Below, piece after piece: positions 1-5,410 of a stretch of DNA of 6,254 nt. The stretch spans positions 1 through 6,254 of the forward strand of contig JAKPBM010000047.1 of NCBI GenBank assembly GCA_029778935.1. The letters run 5' to 3'. The position numbers were made by a program, and so were the translations under genes. This stretch comes from Bacillota bacterium (GTDB taxonomy: Bacteria; Bacillota; Clostridia; Oscillospirales; QAMX01). The first letter of the stretch is position 1. Every line of letters starts with the position of its first letter. The notes beneath the pieces were generated by a model that saw nothing but the letters and a program-made list of their open reading frames with translations, had not been told where the DNA came from and did not search any database.

Positions 1-941
1 GCAAATTCCAGGGCCTCCGCCGCCGTCAGCCGGTCGGAACAGATGCGCGAGCCGGTGAAAAACAGGGCGCAGTCTTTGGGGATGCCCTGCCCCAGGGCTT
101 TTATGTAGGGCCATTGGGCGCTTCCGTAATACTGGGTCGGGCAGACGATGAGCGTGTTTTCCGGGTCCAGCTCCTTCAGCATGGCGTACACCCGGTTGGC
201 AAGGTAGATATGGGCGTCCACCTGCCGGGGGAAGCGCTCCCAATCCTCTTTATGCAGCGTGGCGCTTTCCAAATCGTCCAGCAAAAGTCCAAAATGCCGC
301 ACGCCAAAGGCATACACCTGCTTGTACTTGGCCCGCAGCTTTTCCATGTCCTCCTCGGACGTGTAGCGAATGGACAGCCCCGGCGCCAGCATGTAGTGGA
401 AGGAAAGGAAGTTTTCCTCGGCGATGGCTCTAAGGGTCTGGAGCGTGTCGGTGTTTTCATCGTACAGCTCGTCCCACCGCTCCCTGTGGAGCGGGTCGTC
501 CTTGGGGCCGTAGAAGTAAGCGTTCATCCCCCGCCGCGCCAAAGCAGACAGGACCCGCCGGCGCTCGTCCATAGTCCATGGCTTGCCGTAGAAGCCCTCG
601 ATGACACCCCTAAGGGCAAAGTCTGGGTAGGAAAGGTATTCGCCCTGTGGGAACCCTTCCTCCGTTTCCAGCGAAGGGAGCGTGTGCAGCGCGTAAAACA
701 GCGACCGGGAGCAGGAAGCGTATACCGTCACGCCCGTTTCAGCAATGGAGATGCCAAACGCCTCCTTGCCGCAGGCTTCCGGCGGCACCTCACCGGCCAG
801 CGAAAACTCCGCAAAGGGGCGCGTTTCGACGGGCAGCCCCGCCGTGTCAAAACACGCATAGGGCAAATCAAAGCCCTTGGGGGCGGAAAAGGGTCCGGCC
901 AGGGGCTTGCCGGCGGTTTTGTGCAGGGACTTAATTTTCAT
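1..941 (-). CDS. GH84 family beta-N-acetylglucosaminidase (O-GlcNAcase-like), N-terminal 313 residues, truncated by window edge
   Basis: The reverse strand from ATG at 941 is open to position 1 (313 codons). Residues ~1-105 look like the small alpha/beta domain that precedes the catalytic barrel in GH84/GH20 enzymes (EAFGISIAETGVTVYAS at 60-76, then SLFYALHTL). The GH84 barrel follows: RGVIEGFYGKPW at 111-122, YGPKDDPLHRERW at 144-156, GLLLDDLE at 218-225 and CPTQYYGSA at 267-275. Asp222-Asp223 align with the paired catalytic aspartates of the family, which uses substrate-assisted hydrolysis of terminal beta-GlcNAc. Lys147 matches the conserved Lys of the PKDD motif. No signal peptide is visible, so a cytoplasmic enzyme is likely. 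Phe295 sits where characterised family members often have Trp (FTG for WTG). The start overlaps the upstream membrane-protein gene by 11 bases. A GAGG at 951-954, nine bases before the ATG, and the purine-rich run after it suggest coupled translation. The family call is firm; the natural substrate is not known. Confidence 0.93.
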   Translation of the reverse strand, partial: MKIKSLHKTAGKPLAGPFSAPKGFDLPYACFDTAGLPVETRPFAEFSLAGEVPPEACGKEAFGISIAETGVTVYASCSRSLFYALHTLPSLETEEGFPQGEYLSYPDFALRGVIEGFYGKPWTMDERRRVLSALARRGMNAYFYGPKDDPLHRERWDELYDENTDTLQTLRAIAEENFLSFHYMLAPGLSIRYTSEEDMEKLRAKYKQVYAFGVRHFGLLLDDLESATLHKEDWERFPRQVDAHIYLANRVYAMLKELDPENTLIVCPTQYYGSAQWPYIKALGQGIPKDCALFFTGSRICSDRLTAAEALEF

Positions 942-2301
942 CCTCCCTCGCCTCTTTTCCCTTATTCGTATAAAAGATGTTGCAGAATACAAGAGTTACG
1001 GCCAGATAGAAGCCGGCGGTGACGCTGAAGAACACGTGCCCGGCCATCAGGCCATACCCCACCGTCATGGCAAGGCCCATGAGCGCGCCCAGGGCCACAA
1101 TATTAGGCTTTTTGAAAAACCCGACGATCGCCTTAACCCCGTCGCGCACGTAAACCCAGAGCATGGCCACGGAGCCCAGCAGGCCGTAGTAGAACAGGAA
1201 CTCGAACAAGTCCATCTCCATGGTGACTTTTTGCGAGCCTCGGCCCAGCCCGAACAGGAACACGTACGGCCCGGCGGCTTTCACCTCGTCCAGCACGGCA
1301 AACATTTTCACCTGCCGGCCGGATAAAAGCGCCACCGTGGCGCCTTCCACCTGGGCAATCTCGCCGGAAACCATCCAGCTTTCCTTCACCTGCTCCAACA
1401 CGTTGATTTCCTGCTTTTGCAGCAGATCGGGCACCATGAGCAGGAAGAAAATCGCCCCGCAGGTCAAAAGGATCATGCCGTAGCGCAGCACAGGGTAAAA
1501 CCCTTTCCGGGCAATCGCGTGCCAAACCGCACCCGCCAGCCCCGCGGCAGCGGCGCCGAACACAGCGATAAACGACGTTTTGGAGCCGATGAGCATCAGC
1601 GCCGTAAAGGTCGACCCGGCGGCGTAGATATAAGAAGCAAGCCTGCCTTTCCTTTCGTTTTTCGGCAGCGCCAGCGCCAGACAGACAACCAGCGGCAGCA
1701 AAATCATGAGCACGGCCGTAATGTCGTTGCCTGCGTAGAAAAAGCCGCGCGTGCCGCGGTAGCCGTACCGGTCGGCGTAAGTGGAGTAGCCGACGCCGAA
1801 CAGCGAGCAGAGGATAATGGACGTGGAAAGCACCGACAGCGTCCACGCGAAGGCTTTCGCCAGGAACGCCAGGGCTTCGTTTCGGTCCGGAATCCGGCGC
1901 GTAAGGATTTTCCCAAACAGCATCAGCACGGCCAGGTTAAACACAAACCGCGCCATGTACTGGAATTCCGAGAAGTAGCTGACGTCCTCATAAGCGGAAA
2001 AGAAAAACATGCCGGCAATCGTCATGCACCAGACCGCGCCGATCCCCGCCAGCGTCAGAAAGGCAGACTTGTCCTTCGTTAAAAGAAGGTAGCCAAGCAG
2101 CGCCACCAGCAGCACCATGCGCAATACCAGAGACGGAGTCAGCGACACGCCTAAAGAAGCAAAGGGTATTTTGGTCAGGATGGTCAGAATATAGGTGAAG
2201 ATGCCGTTGAAGATGTCCAGAAAGGGGTTGATAAATAAAAGCAGCAGCATAAACCGCTCGAAAAGGTCCAATAGTTTCTCTTTCTTCCCGATTGCCGTCA
2301 T
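931..2301 (-). CDS. O-antigen ligase/Wzy polymerase-like polytopic membrane protein
   Basis: 456 residues with about ten to twelve hydrophobic segments, roughly at 14-44, 56-74, 82-101, 117-133, 147-170, 192-212, 223-262 (two passes), 273-290, 365-385 and 400-444 (two passes). A longer extramembrane loop lies at 291-360. Features of the Wzy/WaaL-like superfamily include RGFFYAGN (185-192), GSKTSFI (239-245), LSGRQ (326-330) and FGLGRGS followed by EMDLFEFLFYYGLLG (350-376). Such proteins join or polymerise lipid-linked glycans at the outer face of the membrane; in Gram-positives they usually serve capsule, teichuronic or other surface polysaccharides. I chose ATG at 2301 because GGGAGG (2306-2311) lies five bases upstream. 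An in-frame GTG at 2316 would add five residues but swallow that site. No flippase or glycosyltransferase is visible nearby; the only visible operon partner is the overlapping GH84 gene downstream. Whether it is a ligase, a polymerase or another glycan-handling relative cannot be decided. Confidence 0.8.
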   Translation of the reverse strand: MTAIGKKEKLLDLFERFMLLLLFINPFLDIFNGIFTYILTILTKIPFASLGVSLTPSLVLRMVLLVALLGYLLLTKDKSAFLTLAGIGAVWCMTIAGMFFFSAYEDVSYFSEFQYMARFVFNLAVLMLFGKILTRRIPDRNEALAFLAKAFAWTLSVLSTSIILCSLFGVGYSTYADRYGYRGTRGFFYAGNDITAVLMILLPLVVCLALALPKNERKGRLASYIYAAGSTFTALMLIGSKTSFIAVFGAAAAGLAGAVWHAIARKGFYPVLRYGMILLTCGAIFFLLMVPDLLQKQEINVLEQVKESWMVSGEIAQVEGATVALLSGRQVKMFAVLDEVKAAGPYVFLFGLGRGSQKVTMEMDLFEFLFYYGLLGSVAMLWVYVRDGVKAIVGFFKKPNIVALGALMGLAMTVGYGLMAGHVFFSVTAGFYLAVTLVFCNIFYTNKGKEAREDEN

Positions 2302-2305
2302 GAGA

Positions 2306-2311
2306 TCCTCC
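2306..2311 (-). promoter_or_regulatory. Ribosome binding site that fixes the start of the Wzy-like gene
   Basis: On the minus strand GGGAGG is followed by ATCTC and then ATG at 2301. The five-base spacing is suitable for this ATG and excludes the in-frame GTG at 2316, which lies upstream of the site. Confidence 0.7.
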
Positions 2312-2348
2312 CGCACGCAGTAAAGTGAAGAAGTAAATAGTTGGTATT

Positions 2349-2357
2349 ATTATAGCA
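2349..2357 (-). promoter_or_regulatory. Extended -10 promoter for the Wzy-like/GH84 pair
   Basis: Read on the minus strand the sequence is TGCTATAAT, a perfect TATAAT with the extended -10 TGn. The hexamer 17 bases upstream (TTTTCT at 2372-2377) is a poor -35, which is common for extended -10 promoters. Transcription would start near 2342, leaving a leader of about 40 nt before ATG 2301. The -35 region is inside an inverted repeat (2365-2387), suggesting control by a DNA-binding protein. Confidence 0.6.
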
Positions 2358-2364
2358 CAGGGGC

Positions 2365-2387
2365 GGCAAAAAGAAAATTCTTTTGCC
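2365..2387. promoter_or_regulatory. 23-bp imperfect inverted repeat over the -35/spacer, candidate operator
   Basis: The left arm GGCAAAAAGAA and the right arm TTCTTTTGCC are reverse complements apart from one extra A in the left arm. The centre of the repeat falls just upstream of the extended -10 of the Wzy-like gene, where a bound repressor would block polymerase. Neither strand has a T-run after the stem, so it is not a terminator. The binding protein is unknown. The GGCAA...TTGCC ends resemble the smaller palindrome at the thuA promoter (4217-4229), but the spacing differs. Confidence 0.45.
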
Positions 2388-2613
2388 AAACGTATGTCGC
2401 GGCGGGAACTGTAAATGGGATGCATTTTGCGCGGGATATACGAAGATACGGTTTGAAACAGCCGCGCATTGCGCTTGCCGTGTTCGTTAAGCTGATTTGC
2501 GGCGCGCTTTGGAAAAGCCCGTCAGGCGCGGTTAAAGTGTTATATCTGCGCTTTTTAGCATAAGATAAGCAAATATTCTGTGAGATGCAGCGTTCTGCCA
2601 TGGAGCGGGTGTT
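2388..2613. other. AT-richer intergenic stretch without a recognisable gene
   Basis: The stretch between the Wzy-like promoter and the candidate plus-strand promoter at 2614 is visibly AT-richer than the rest of the window. Open frames here (for example minus 2350-2601) give proteins with no motif, no ribosome binding site and unlikely composition. I see no tRNA, no rRNA and no strong terminator. Confidence 0.5.
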
Positions 2614-2641
2614 TTGACGGGATAGACAAAAAGTAAATAAT
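2614..2641 (+). promoter_or_regulatory. Possible plus-strand promoter TTGACG-16-AATAAT
   Basis: TTGACG at 2614-2619 matches the -35 consensus at five of six positions. AATAAT at 2636-2641 matches the -10 at five of six, with a 16-bp spacer. It points into a gene-free stretch that ends at a strong terminator (2980-3012). The surrounding AT-rich DNA makes chance matches more likely, so this is only a candidate. Confidence 0.3.
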
Positions 2642-2647
2642 CAACAT

Positions 2648-3012
2648 ATGGTTATAACCCATAATGAACCATCATATCGCCCTGTACCGCCCTCGCATAA
2701 CACTCCCGCTTGCCCCTCCCTCACGAAAGCGCTCGCCCCGCCGGCAAGCGGTTTGAAGCCCGTCGCGCATAGCCCCGTCCTATGCCGTCGGAGCAAAGGC
2801 TACGTTCCGCCTGTTTCGCACGCCTGTATTACAGTTACATTGCTTCCGCCCCATTGCGCATTCGCTTTCGATACGTACGCCCTGCGCGAATGCACCGTTC
2901 CTGCGTCAATCCGAAAGGCGCCTGGCGCCCGCTTATCTATTCTCCCAGCCCGCTTTCCCAGCAAAAACCTGCCCTGCATAAAAAGGCTTCCCGCGTGCGG
3001 GAAGCCTTTTTT
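2648..3012 (+). ncRNA. Candidate untranslated structured transcript (~365 nt) ending in an intrinsic terminator
   Basis: No convincing protein is encoded on either strand here. The segment lies between a possible promoter (2614-2641) and a near-ideal terminator. It holds several perfect stems: CCGCTTGCC at 2706-2714 with GGCAAGCGG at 2743-2751, GCATAG at 2767-2772 with CTATGC at 2780-2785, GCATTCGC at 2858-2865 with GCGAATGC at 2886-2893, and a GGCGCC-t-GGCGCC doublet near 2920-2932. I looked for the conserved sequences of RNase P RNA and tmRNA and did not find them. It may be a small RNA, a decayed gene or plain spacer. The stems would also form on the minus strand, so the orientation rests only on the promoter guess. 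Confidence 0.22.
2980..3012. terminator. Strong bidirectional intrinsic terminator
   Basis: The stem pairs GGCTTCCCGC (2985-2994) with GCGGGAAGCC (2997-3006) perfectly around a tiny GT apex, flanked by AAAAA (2980-2984) and TTTTTT (3007-3012). It therefore has a U-run in both directions. It can stop any plus-strand transcript from the 2614 promoter, and minus-strand read-through from the thuA-like gene toward the Wzy-like gene. Confidence 0.9.
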
Positions 3013-3204
3013 GTGATTTGCATCGATTGCGGCGGTTTTGCAACGTATGCGGCCGCATTCAGCCAGGTAATAAACTGTGTTTTTACTTCTACGTACCAAT
3101 CACGCGAAAATCGTGCCTGTCGTGCGCCCGTTTTGCAAAATCGGGCAGGCATTCTGCGAAAACCGGGCGGTTTCAGCGCAAACCTGCTTCGTGGCCCCGG
3201 GCGT

Positions 3205-3360
3205 GGCTGCCGCAGGGTTGCAGCAGGGCCGCCGAAGGGCTACAGCAGAGCTTCCGCGTGGACGCAGGGCACCCGCAGGGTTATGGCAGGGCGGCGCAAA
3301 GCCGCCGCAGTACCACACCAAGGCCGCCGCAAAGCTGCCGCAGAGCCGCGGCCTGGCGGC
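3205..3360. repeat. GC-rich degenerate intergenic repeats with hairpins
   Basis: Downstream of the thuA-like gene the sequence becomes highly repetitive. CCGCAGGGTT occurs at 3210-3219 and 3273-3282, each followed by GCAGGGC within a few bases. GCAAAGCYGCCGCAG occurs at 3296-3310 and 3329-3343. GGCGGC (3290-3295) pairs with GCCGCC (3301-3306) around GCAAA. Frames through this stretch give Ala/Arg/Gly/Pro-rich peptides, as expected from repeats rather than genes. Closely related words occur again at 5315-5330, 5603-5619 and 5644-5659. Positions 3013-3204 hold no gene that I can support; they include a perfect 12-bp palindrome at 3047-3058. Confidence 0.5.
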
Positions 3361-3362
3361 GC

Positions 3363-3384
3363 AAAAGCCGAACCTTCCGGCTTT
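3363..3384 (-). terminator. Possible weak terminator of the thuA-like gene
   Basis: On the minus strand AAAGCCG (3384-3378) pairs with CGGCTTT (3370-3364) around a seven-base loop, followed by one more T and then G. It lies about 40 bases after the stop codon. The stem is short and the T-run is minimal, so termination may be partial, with the strong hairpin at 2980-3012 as backup. Confidence 0.4.
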
Positions 3385-3423
3385 GCCCGCTTTCTGCTGC
3401 CCCGCCGCTTTGCAGAATACGCT

Positions 3424-4161
3424 TTACAGGTCTTTGTTCACAATCGGCTCGTCGGGGTCGCGGTAATGGCCCGGATTGTCCAGCACGTAGCCGGCGGGGG
3501 CGCACCAGTCGATGCCGTTGCGGATAACCTTGATCACCGTGTCGTTGTGGTAAGACGGGCAGGTCTCATGGCCGGGATGGAAGTAGAAAATCTTGCCCAG
3601 GCCCCTCGTAAAGGTGCAGCCGCCGCGGAACACTTCGCCGCCTTCCCACCAGGTGATAAACACGATGTCGTCGGGCTTAGGTATGTTGAAAAACTCGCCG
3701 TACATCTCCTCCGACTCCAGCATGAAGCAGGGAGGGATGCCCTTCGCGATGGGGTGGGTCGGGTTGACCGTCCAGACGCGGCCCCGTTCGCCCCAGTTGC
3801 GCCAACGCAAATTACAGTCGGTGCCCATCAGGAGCCGGAAAGGCTTGCTCATATGGGCGGAATGGAGCGGGAGAAAGCCCATGCCGTCTTTGACCCGGCG
3901 GGCGACTTTCGCGGCGATGCGGTCGTCCACGGCGTCATGCCGGCAGTGGCCCCACCAGAGCAGAACGTCTGTGTTATTGAGCACCTCGTCGGTCAGCCCG
4001 TGCTCGGGCATGTCCAGGGTGGCCACGCGGATGTCCAGCCGGTCGTCGGCCAGCTTCTCCGCCAGCGTCATGTGCATGCCGTTGGGGTACAAATTGCGGA
4101 CTTTTTCCACGGTTCTTTCGTGGTGAAATTCGTTCCAGATGGTAACGCGGATTTTCTCCAT
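3424..4161 (-). CDS. ThuA-like (trehalose-utilisation family) domain protein
   Basis: 245 residues forming a single ThuA domain (glutamine-amidotransferase-like fold). Recognisable pieces are IRVTIWNEFHHE at the N-terminus (4-15), VLLWWGHCRHD (66-76), GFLPLHSAH (95-103), ESEEMYGEFFNIP (149-161) and IFYFHPGHET (191-200). ThuA proteins accompany sugar catabolic operons in many bacteria. The Rhizobium member is needed for trehalose use and links to 3-keto-sugar metabolism, but the reaction of this subfamily is not established. No signal peptide is seen, so it is probably cytoplasmic. ATG at 4161 is chosen because GGGGAGGAG (4167-4175) lies in the right place, seven bases from its GGAGG core. An open frame reaches further upstream to 4260, but it would run through the promoter. 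The gene is transcribed divergently from the deoR-family gene, which is its likely regulator. It has no co-transcribed neighbour before the hairpin downstream. Confidence 0.88.
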   Translation of the reverse strand: MEKIRVTIWNEFHHERTVEKVRNLYPNGMHMTLAEKLADDRLDIRVATLDMPEHGLTDEVLNNTDVLLWWGHCRHDAVDDRIAAKVARRVKDGMGFLPLHSAHMSKPFRLLMGTDCNLRWRNWGERGRVWTVNPTHPIAKGIPPCFMLESEEMYGEFFNIPKPDDIVFITWWEGGEVFRGGCTFTRGLGKIFYFHPGHETCPSYHNDTVIKVIRNGIDWCAPAGYVLDNPGHYRDPDEPIVNKDL

Positions 4162-4168
4162 ACGTACT

Positions 4169-4173
4169 CCTCC
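4169..4173 (-). promoter_or_regulatory. Ribosome binding site of the ThuA-like gene
   Basis: GGAGG, inside GGGGAGGAG (4167-4175), stands seven bases before ATG 4161. This decides the start against the longer open frame. Confidence 0.8.
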
Positions 4174-4192
4174 CCTACTATTCTTGCTTACC

Positions 4193-4221
4193 AGTATAAA
4201 CCATTCCGGCGCGAAAGGCAA
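4193..4221 (-). promoter_or_regulatory. Promoter of the ThuA-like gene, TTGCCT-17-TATACT
   Basis: On the minus strand the -35 TTGCCT (4221-4216) matches four of six and the -10 TATACT (4198-4193) five of six, with exactly 17 bp between. Transcription would begin near 4186, giving a leader of about 25 nt that carries the ribosome binding site. The -35 lies in the small palindrome 4217-4229. Confidence 0.65.
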
Positions 4222-4229
4222 TATTTGCC
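4217..4229. promoter_or_regulatory. GGCAA-TAT-TTGCC palindrome over the thuA -35, candidate operator
   Basis: Five-base perfect arms flank a three-base centre and coincide with the -35 hexamer of the ThuA-like promoter. This position suits repressor binding. It is short, so chance is possible, and no binding protein can be assigned. Confidence 0.35.
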
Positions 4230-4259
4230 GTTTGCAACCGGGCCGAAATCTTCGCCACA

Positions 4260-4282
4260 CATGTAAAGCAAATGTTTTTACA
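4260..4282. promoter_or_regulatory. Second putative regulator-binding element in the divergent region
   Basis: TGTAAA (4262-4267) and TTTACA (4277-4282) form an inverted repeat. Read on the minus strand, 4277-4260 gives AAACATTTGCTTTACATG. This resembles the plus-strand AAACATGAGCATTCATG at 4355-4371: shared AAACAT, GC, TT and CATG, with one single-base gap. A regulator that binds near the deoR promoter could therefore also bind here, between the two promoters. Confidence 0.35.
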
Positions 4283-4336
4283 GAGCCTGCCGCCCTGCCC
4301 CGCTTTATCCGTTTTGTTCACGACCATTAATGCACA

Positions 4337-4373
4337 CTCATGTTTCTGCTTGACAAACATGAGCATTCATGAT
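4337..4373. promoter_or_regulatory. Operator-like inverted repeat bracketing the deoR -35
   Basis: CTCATGTTT (4337-4345) and AAACATGAG (4355-4363) are perfect 9-bp inverted arms with a 9-bp spacer that contains most of the -35 TTGACA. A third TCATG half-site follows at 4367-4371, next to the -10. DeoR-family repressors typically bind repeated half-sites over their own promoter, so autorepression by the downstream gene product is the natural reading, though it is inferred. Confidence 0.6.
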
Positions 4374-4378
4374 ATAAC
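4350..4378 (+). promoter_or_regulatory. Promoter of the deoR-family gene, TTGACA-17-TATAAC
   Basis: The -35 at 4350-4355 is a perfect consensus and the -10 at 4373-4378 matches five of six, with ideal 17-bp spacing. The expected start near 4385 gives a leader of about 53 nt. It is the best promoter in the window and is embedded in the operator-like repeats. Confidence 0.85.
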
Positions 4379-4389
4379 GGTAATAAAGT

Positions 4390-4413
4390 GGCATCCGCGC
4401 GGCCGGCGATGCC
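4390..4413 (+). other. Stem-loop at the 5' end of the deoR leader
   Basis: GGCATC (4390-4395) pairs with GATGCC (4408-4413) around a GC-rich interior. It sits at the very start of the predicted transcript and about ten bases before the ribosome binding site AGAGGTG (4424-4430). It may only stabilise the message; it shows no U-run and no known riboswitch motif. Confidence 0.35.
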
Positions 4414-4437
4414 CAAAAAGCAAAGAGGTGAAACACC

Positions 4438-5217
4438 ATGTTCATGGAAGAACGGCATCAGGAGATATTGAAAACCATCGCGGAAAAAGGGCGCATTTTC
4501 GTGTCCGAAATTGTGGAGCGGTTCGGCGTTTCCGTCGACTCGGCCCGAAGGGACCTGCGTATTCTCGAAGAAAAAGGGCTGTTAAAGCGCACCCACGGCG
4601 GCGCCATCCCCCTGCCCCAGGTGGGAACCGTGCCGCCCCGCCATCGGGACATGAAGAACATGGATGTCCAGGAAAACTATGCGGCTATCGCAAAAAAGGC
4701 CGCCGGGTTCGTAAAACCCAACGACATTGTGTATCTGACCAGCGGCTCCGTCGGGTTTGTCATGCTCAAATACCTGCCGAGGGACATCCCCTACACGCTG
4801 GTGGTCAACTCCGTCGCCATGGCGGAGGAGCTGAAATATTGGGACAACGTGACGGTGTACATCACCGGCGGCAAAATGCGCATGCACGGCACCGCTTCGC
4901 TGGTGGACAGCCTGGCCACGGCCTTCGTCAAAAACATGCACTTTGACGTGTGTTTCATGACCGGCGGCGGGTTTGACGCCGAGTTCGGCCTGTCCAACGG
5001 CACCGACGAAACAGCCACGTTCCAGCGCACGGTGGTGGCCAACTCGCGCCGGAAAATCCTCTTAATGCCCAGCCACAAAGTGGGCTTCCGCGCCTTTATC
5101 AAGGTGTGCGACGCGAACGCCTTCGACACGCTCATAACCGACTGGGACGCCGTGGAGGACGAACTGGCGAAAATCGAGGAAAAGGGTGTTGAGGTCATCG
5201 TCGTGGAAAAAGAGTAA
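4438..5217 (+). CDS. DeoR-family transcriptional regulator of sugar metabolism
   Basis: 259 residues, the usual family length. Residues 1-56 are the DeoR winged helix-turn-helix: MEERHQEILKTIAEKG, then VSEIVERFGVSVDSARRDLRILEEKGLLKRTHGGA, which includes the family signature RRDL...L..G.L.RTHGGA. Residues ~75-235 form the phosphosugar-sensor domain: DIVYLTSGS at 96-104, LVVNSVAMAEEL at 121-132, YITGGKMR at 141-148, GGGFDAEFGLSNG at 176-188, FDTLITDW at 229-236. ATG at 4438 has AGAGGTG (4424-4430) seven bases upstream; the next ATG (4444) is too far. The protein probably represses itself and the divergent ThuA-like gene until a phosphorylated sugar binds. One oddity is MPSHK at 210-214, where most members have Asp-x-Ser-Lys, so the ligand pocket edge may differ. 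The inducer cannot be predicted. A strong terminator follows directly, making the gene monocistronic. Confidence 0.93.
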   Translation: MFMEERHQEILKTIAEKGRIFVSEIVERFGVSVDSARRDLRILEEKGLLKRTHGGAIPLPQVGTVPPRHRDMKNMDVQENYAAIAKKAAGFVKPNDIVYLTSGSVGFVMLKYLPRDIPYTLVVNSVAMAEELKYWDNVTVYITGGKMRMHGTASLVDSLATAFVKNMHFDVCFMTGGGFDAEFGLSNGTDETATFQRTVVANSRRKILLMPSHKVGFRAFIKVCDANAFDTLITDWDAVEDELAKIEEKGVEVIVVEKE

Positions 5218-5220
5218 AGC

Positions 5221-5264
5221 AAAACGGCCCGGGAAGCGGCATTTGCCCGCCACCGGGCCGTTTT
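5221..5264. terminator. Intrinsic terminator after the deoR-family gene, probably bidirectional
   Basis: AAAACGGCCCGG (5221-5232) pairs perfectly with CCGGGCCGTTTT (5253-5264), a 12-bp stem with a 20-base loop. It starts three bases after the stop codon. The A-run on one side and the T-run on the other allow use by the converging gene on the minus strand as well. Confidence 0.9.
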
Positions 5265-5295
5265 CTATGTATTTTTATGCTAAGCAGTATATGCG

Positions 5296-5410
5296 CCGGC
5301 CTGATTTTCGCCCGGCAAAGCCGCCCGCAGGCGGTGTGTTTCCTTCCCCCACAGGGCCGGCTCCGCCCGGCTATGTAGCCCCCCCCAGGCGGCTTTCTTA
5401 TCCGTCCGCC
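5296..5410. repeat. Intergenic repeat, copy A
   Basis: Positions 5307-5410 match 5636-5738 with about eight differences by hand alignment, including a C-run length change (5379-5386). They share an identical 24-base core ending in CTATGTAG. The unit contains the hairpin CCGCC-CGCA-GGCGG. Just past it, CCCAGGCGG (5384-5392) pairs with CCGCCTGGG (5406-5414). The lead-in at 5296-5313 recurs after copy B at 5738-5755. Confidence 0.75.

Noticed and set aside
2299..2316. GTG at 2316 as the start of the Wzy-like gene
   Set aside because: The GGGAGG ribosome binding site lies downstream of that GTG and fits ATG 2301 at five-base spacing.
2648..3012. RNase P RNA or tmRNA
   Set aside because: The characteristic conserved segments of either RNA, and a tRNA-like CCA end, are not found on either strand.
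3047..3058. Perfect palindrome ATGCGGCCGCAT as a regulatory site
   Set aside because: It is not near a promoter and a palindrome of this length can arise by chance in GC-rich DNA. No second copy was seen in the window.
4162..4260. N-terminal extension of the ThuA-like protein up to 4260
   Set aside because: The extension would cover the promoter, the leader and the ribosome binding site at 4169-4173, and its sequence does not look like the family N-terminus, which begins at MEKIRVTIW.
2782..4266. A 494-codon open frame on the plus strand opposite the ThuA-like gene
   Set aside because: It runs antisense through a clearly recognisable ThuA domain, crosses the terminator at 2980-3012 and repeat DNA, and gives an Arg/Ala/Pro-rich product without motifs. 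High GC opens such frames by chance.
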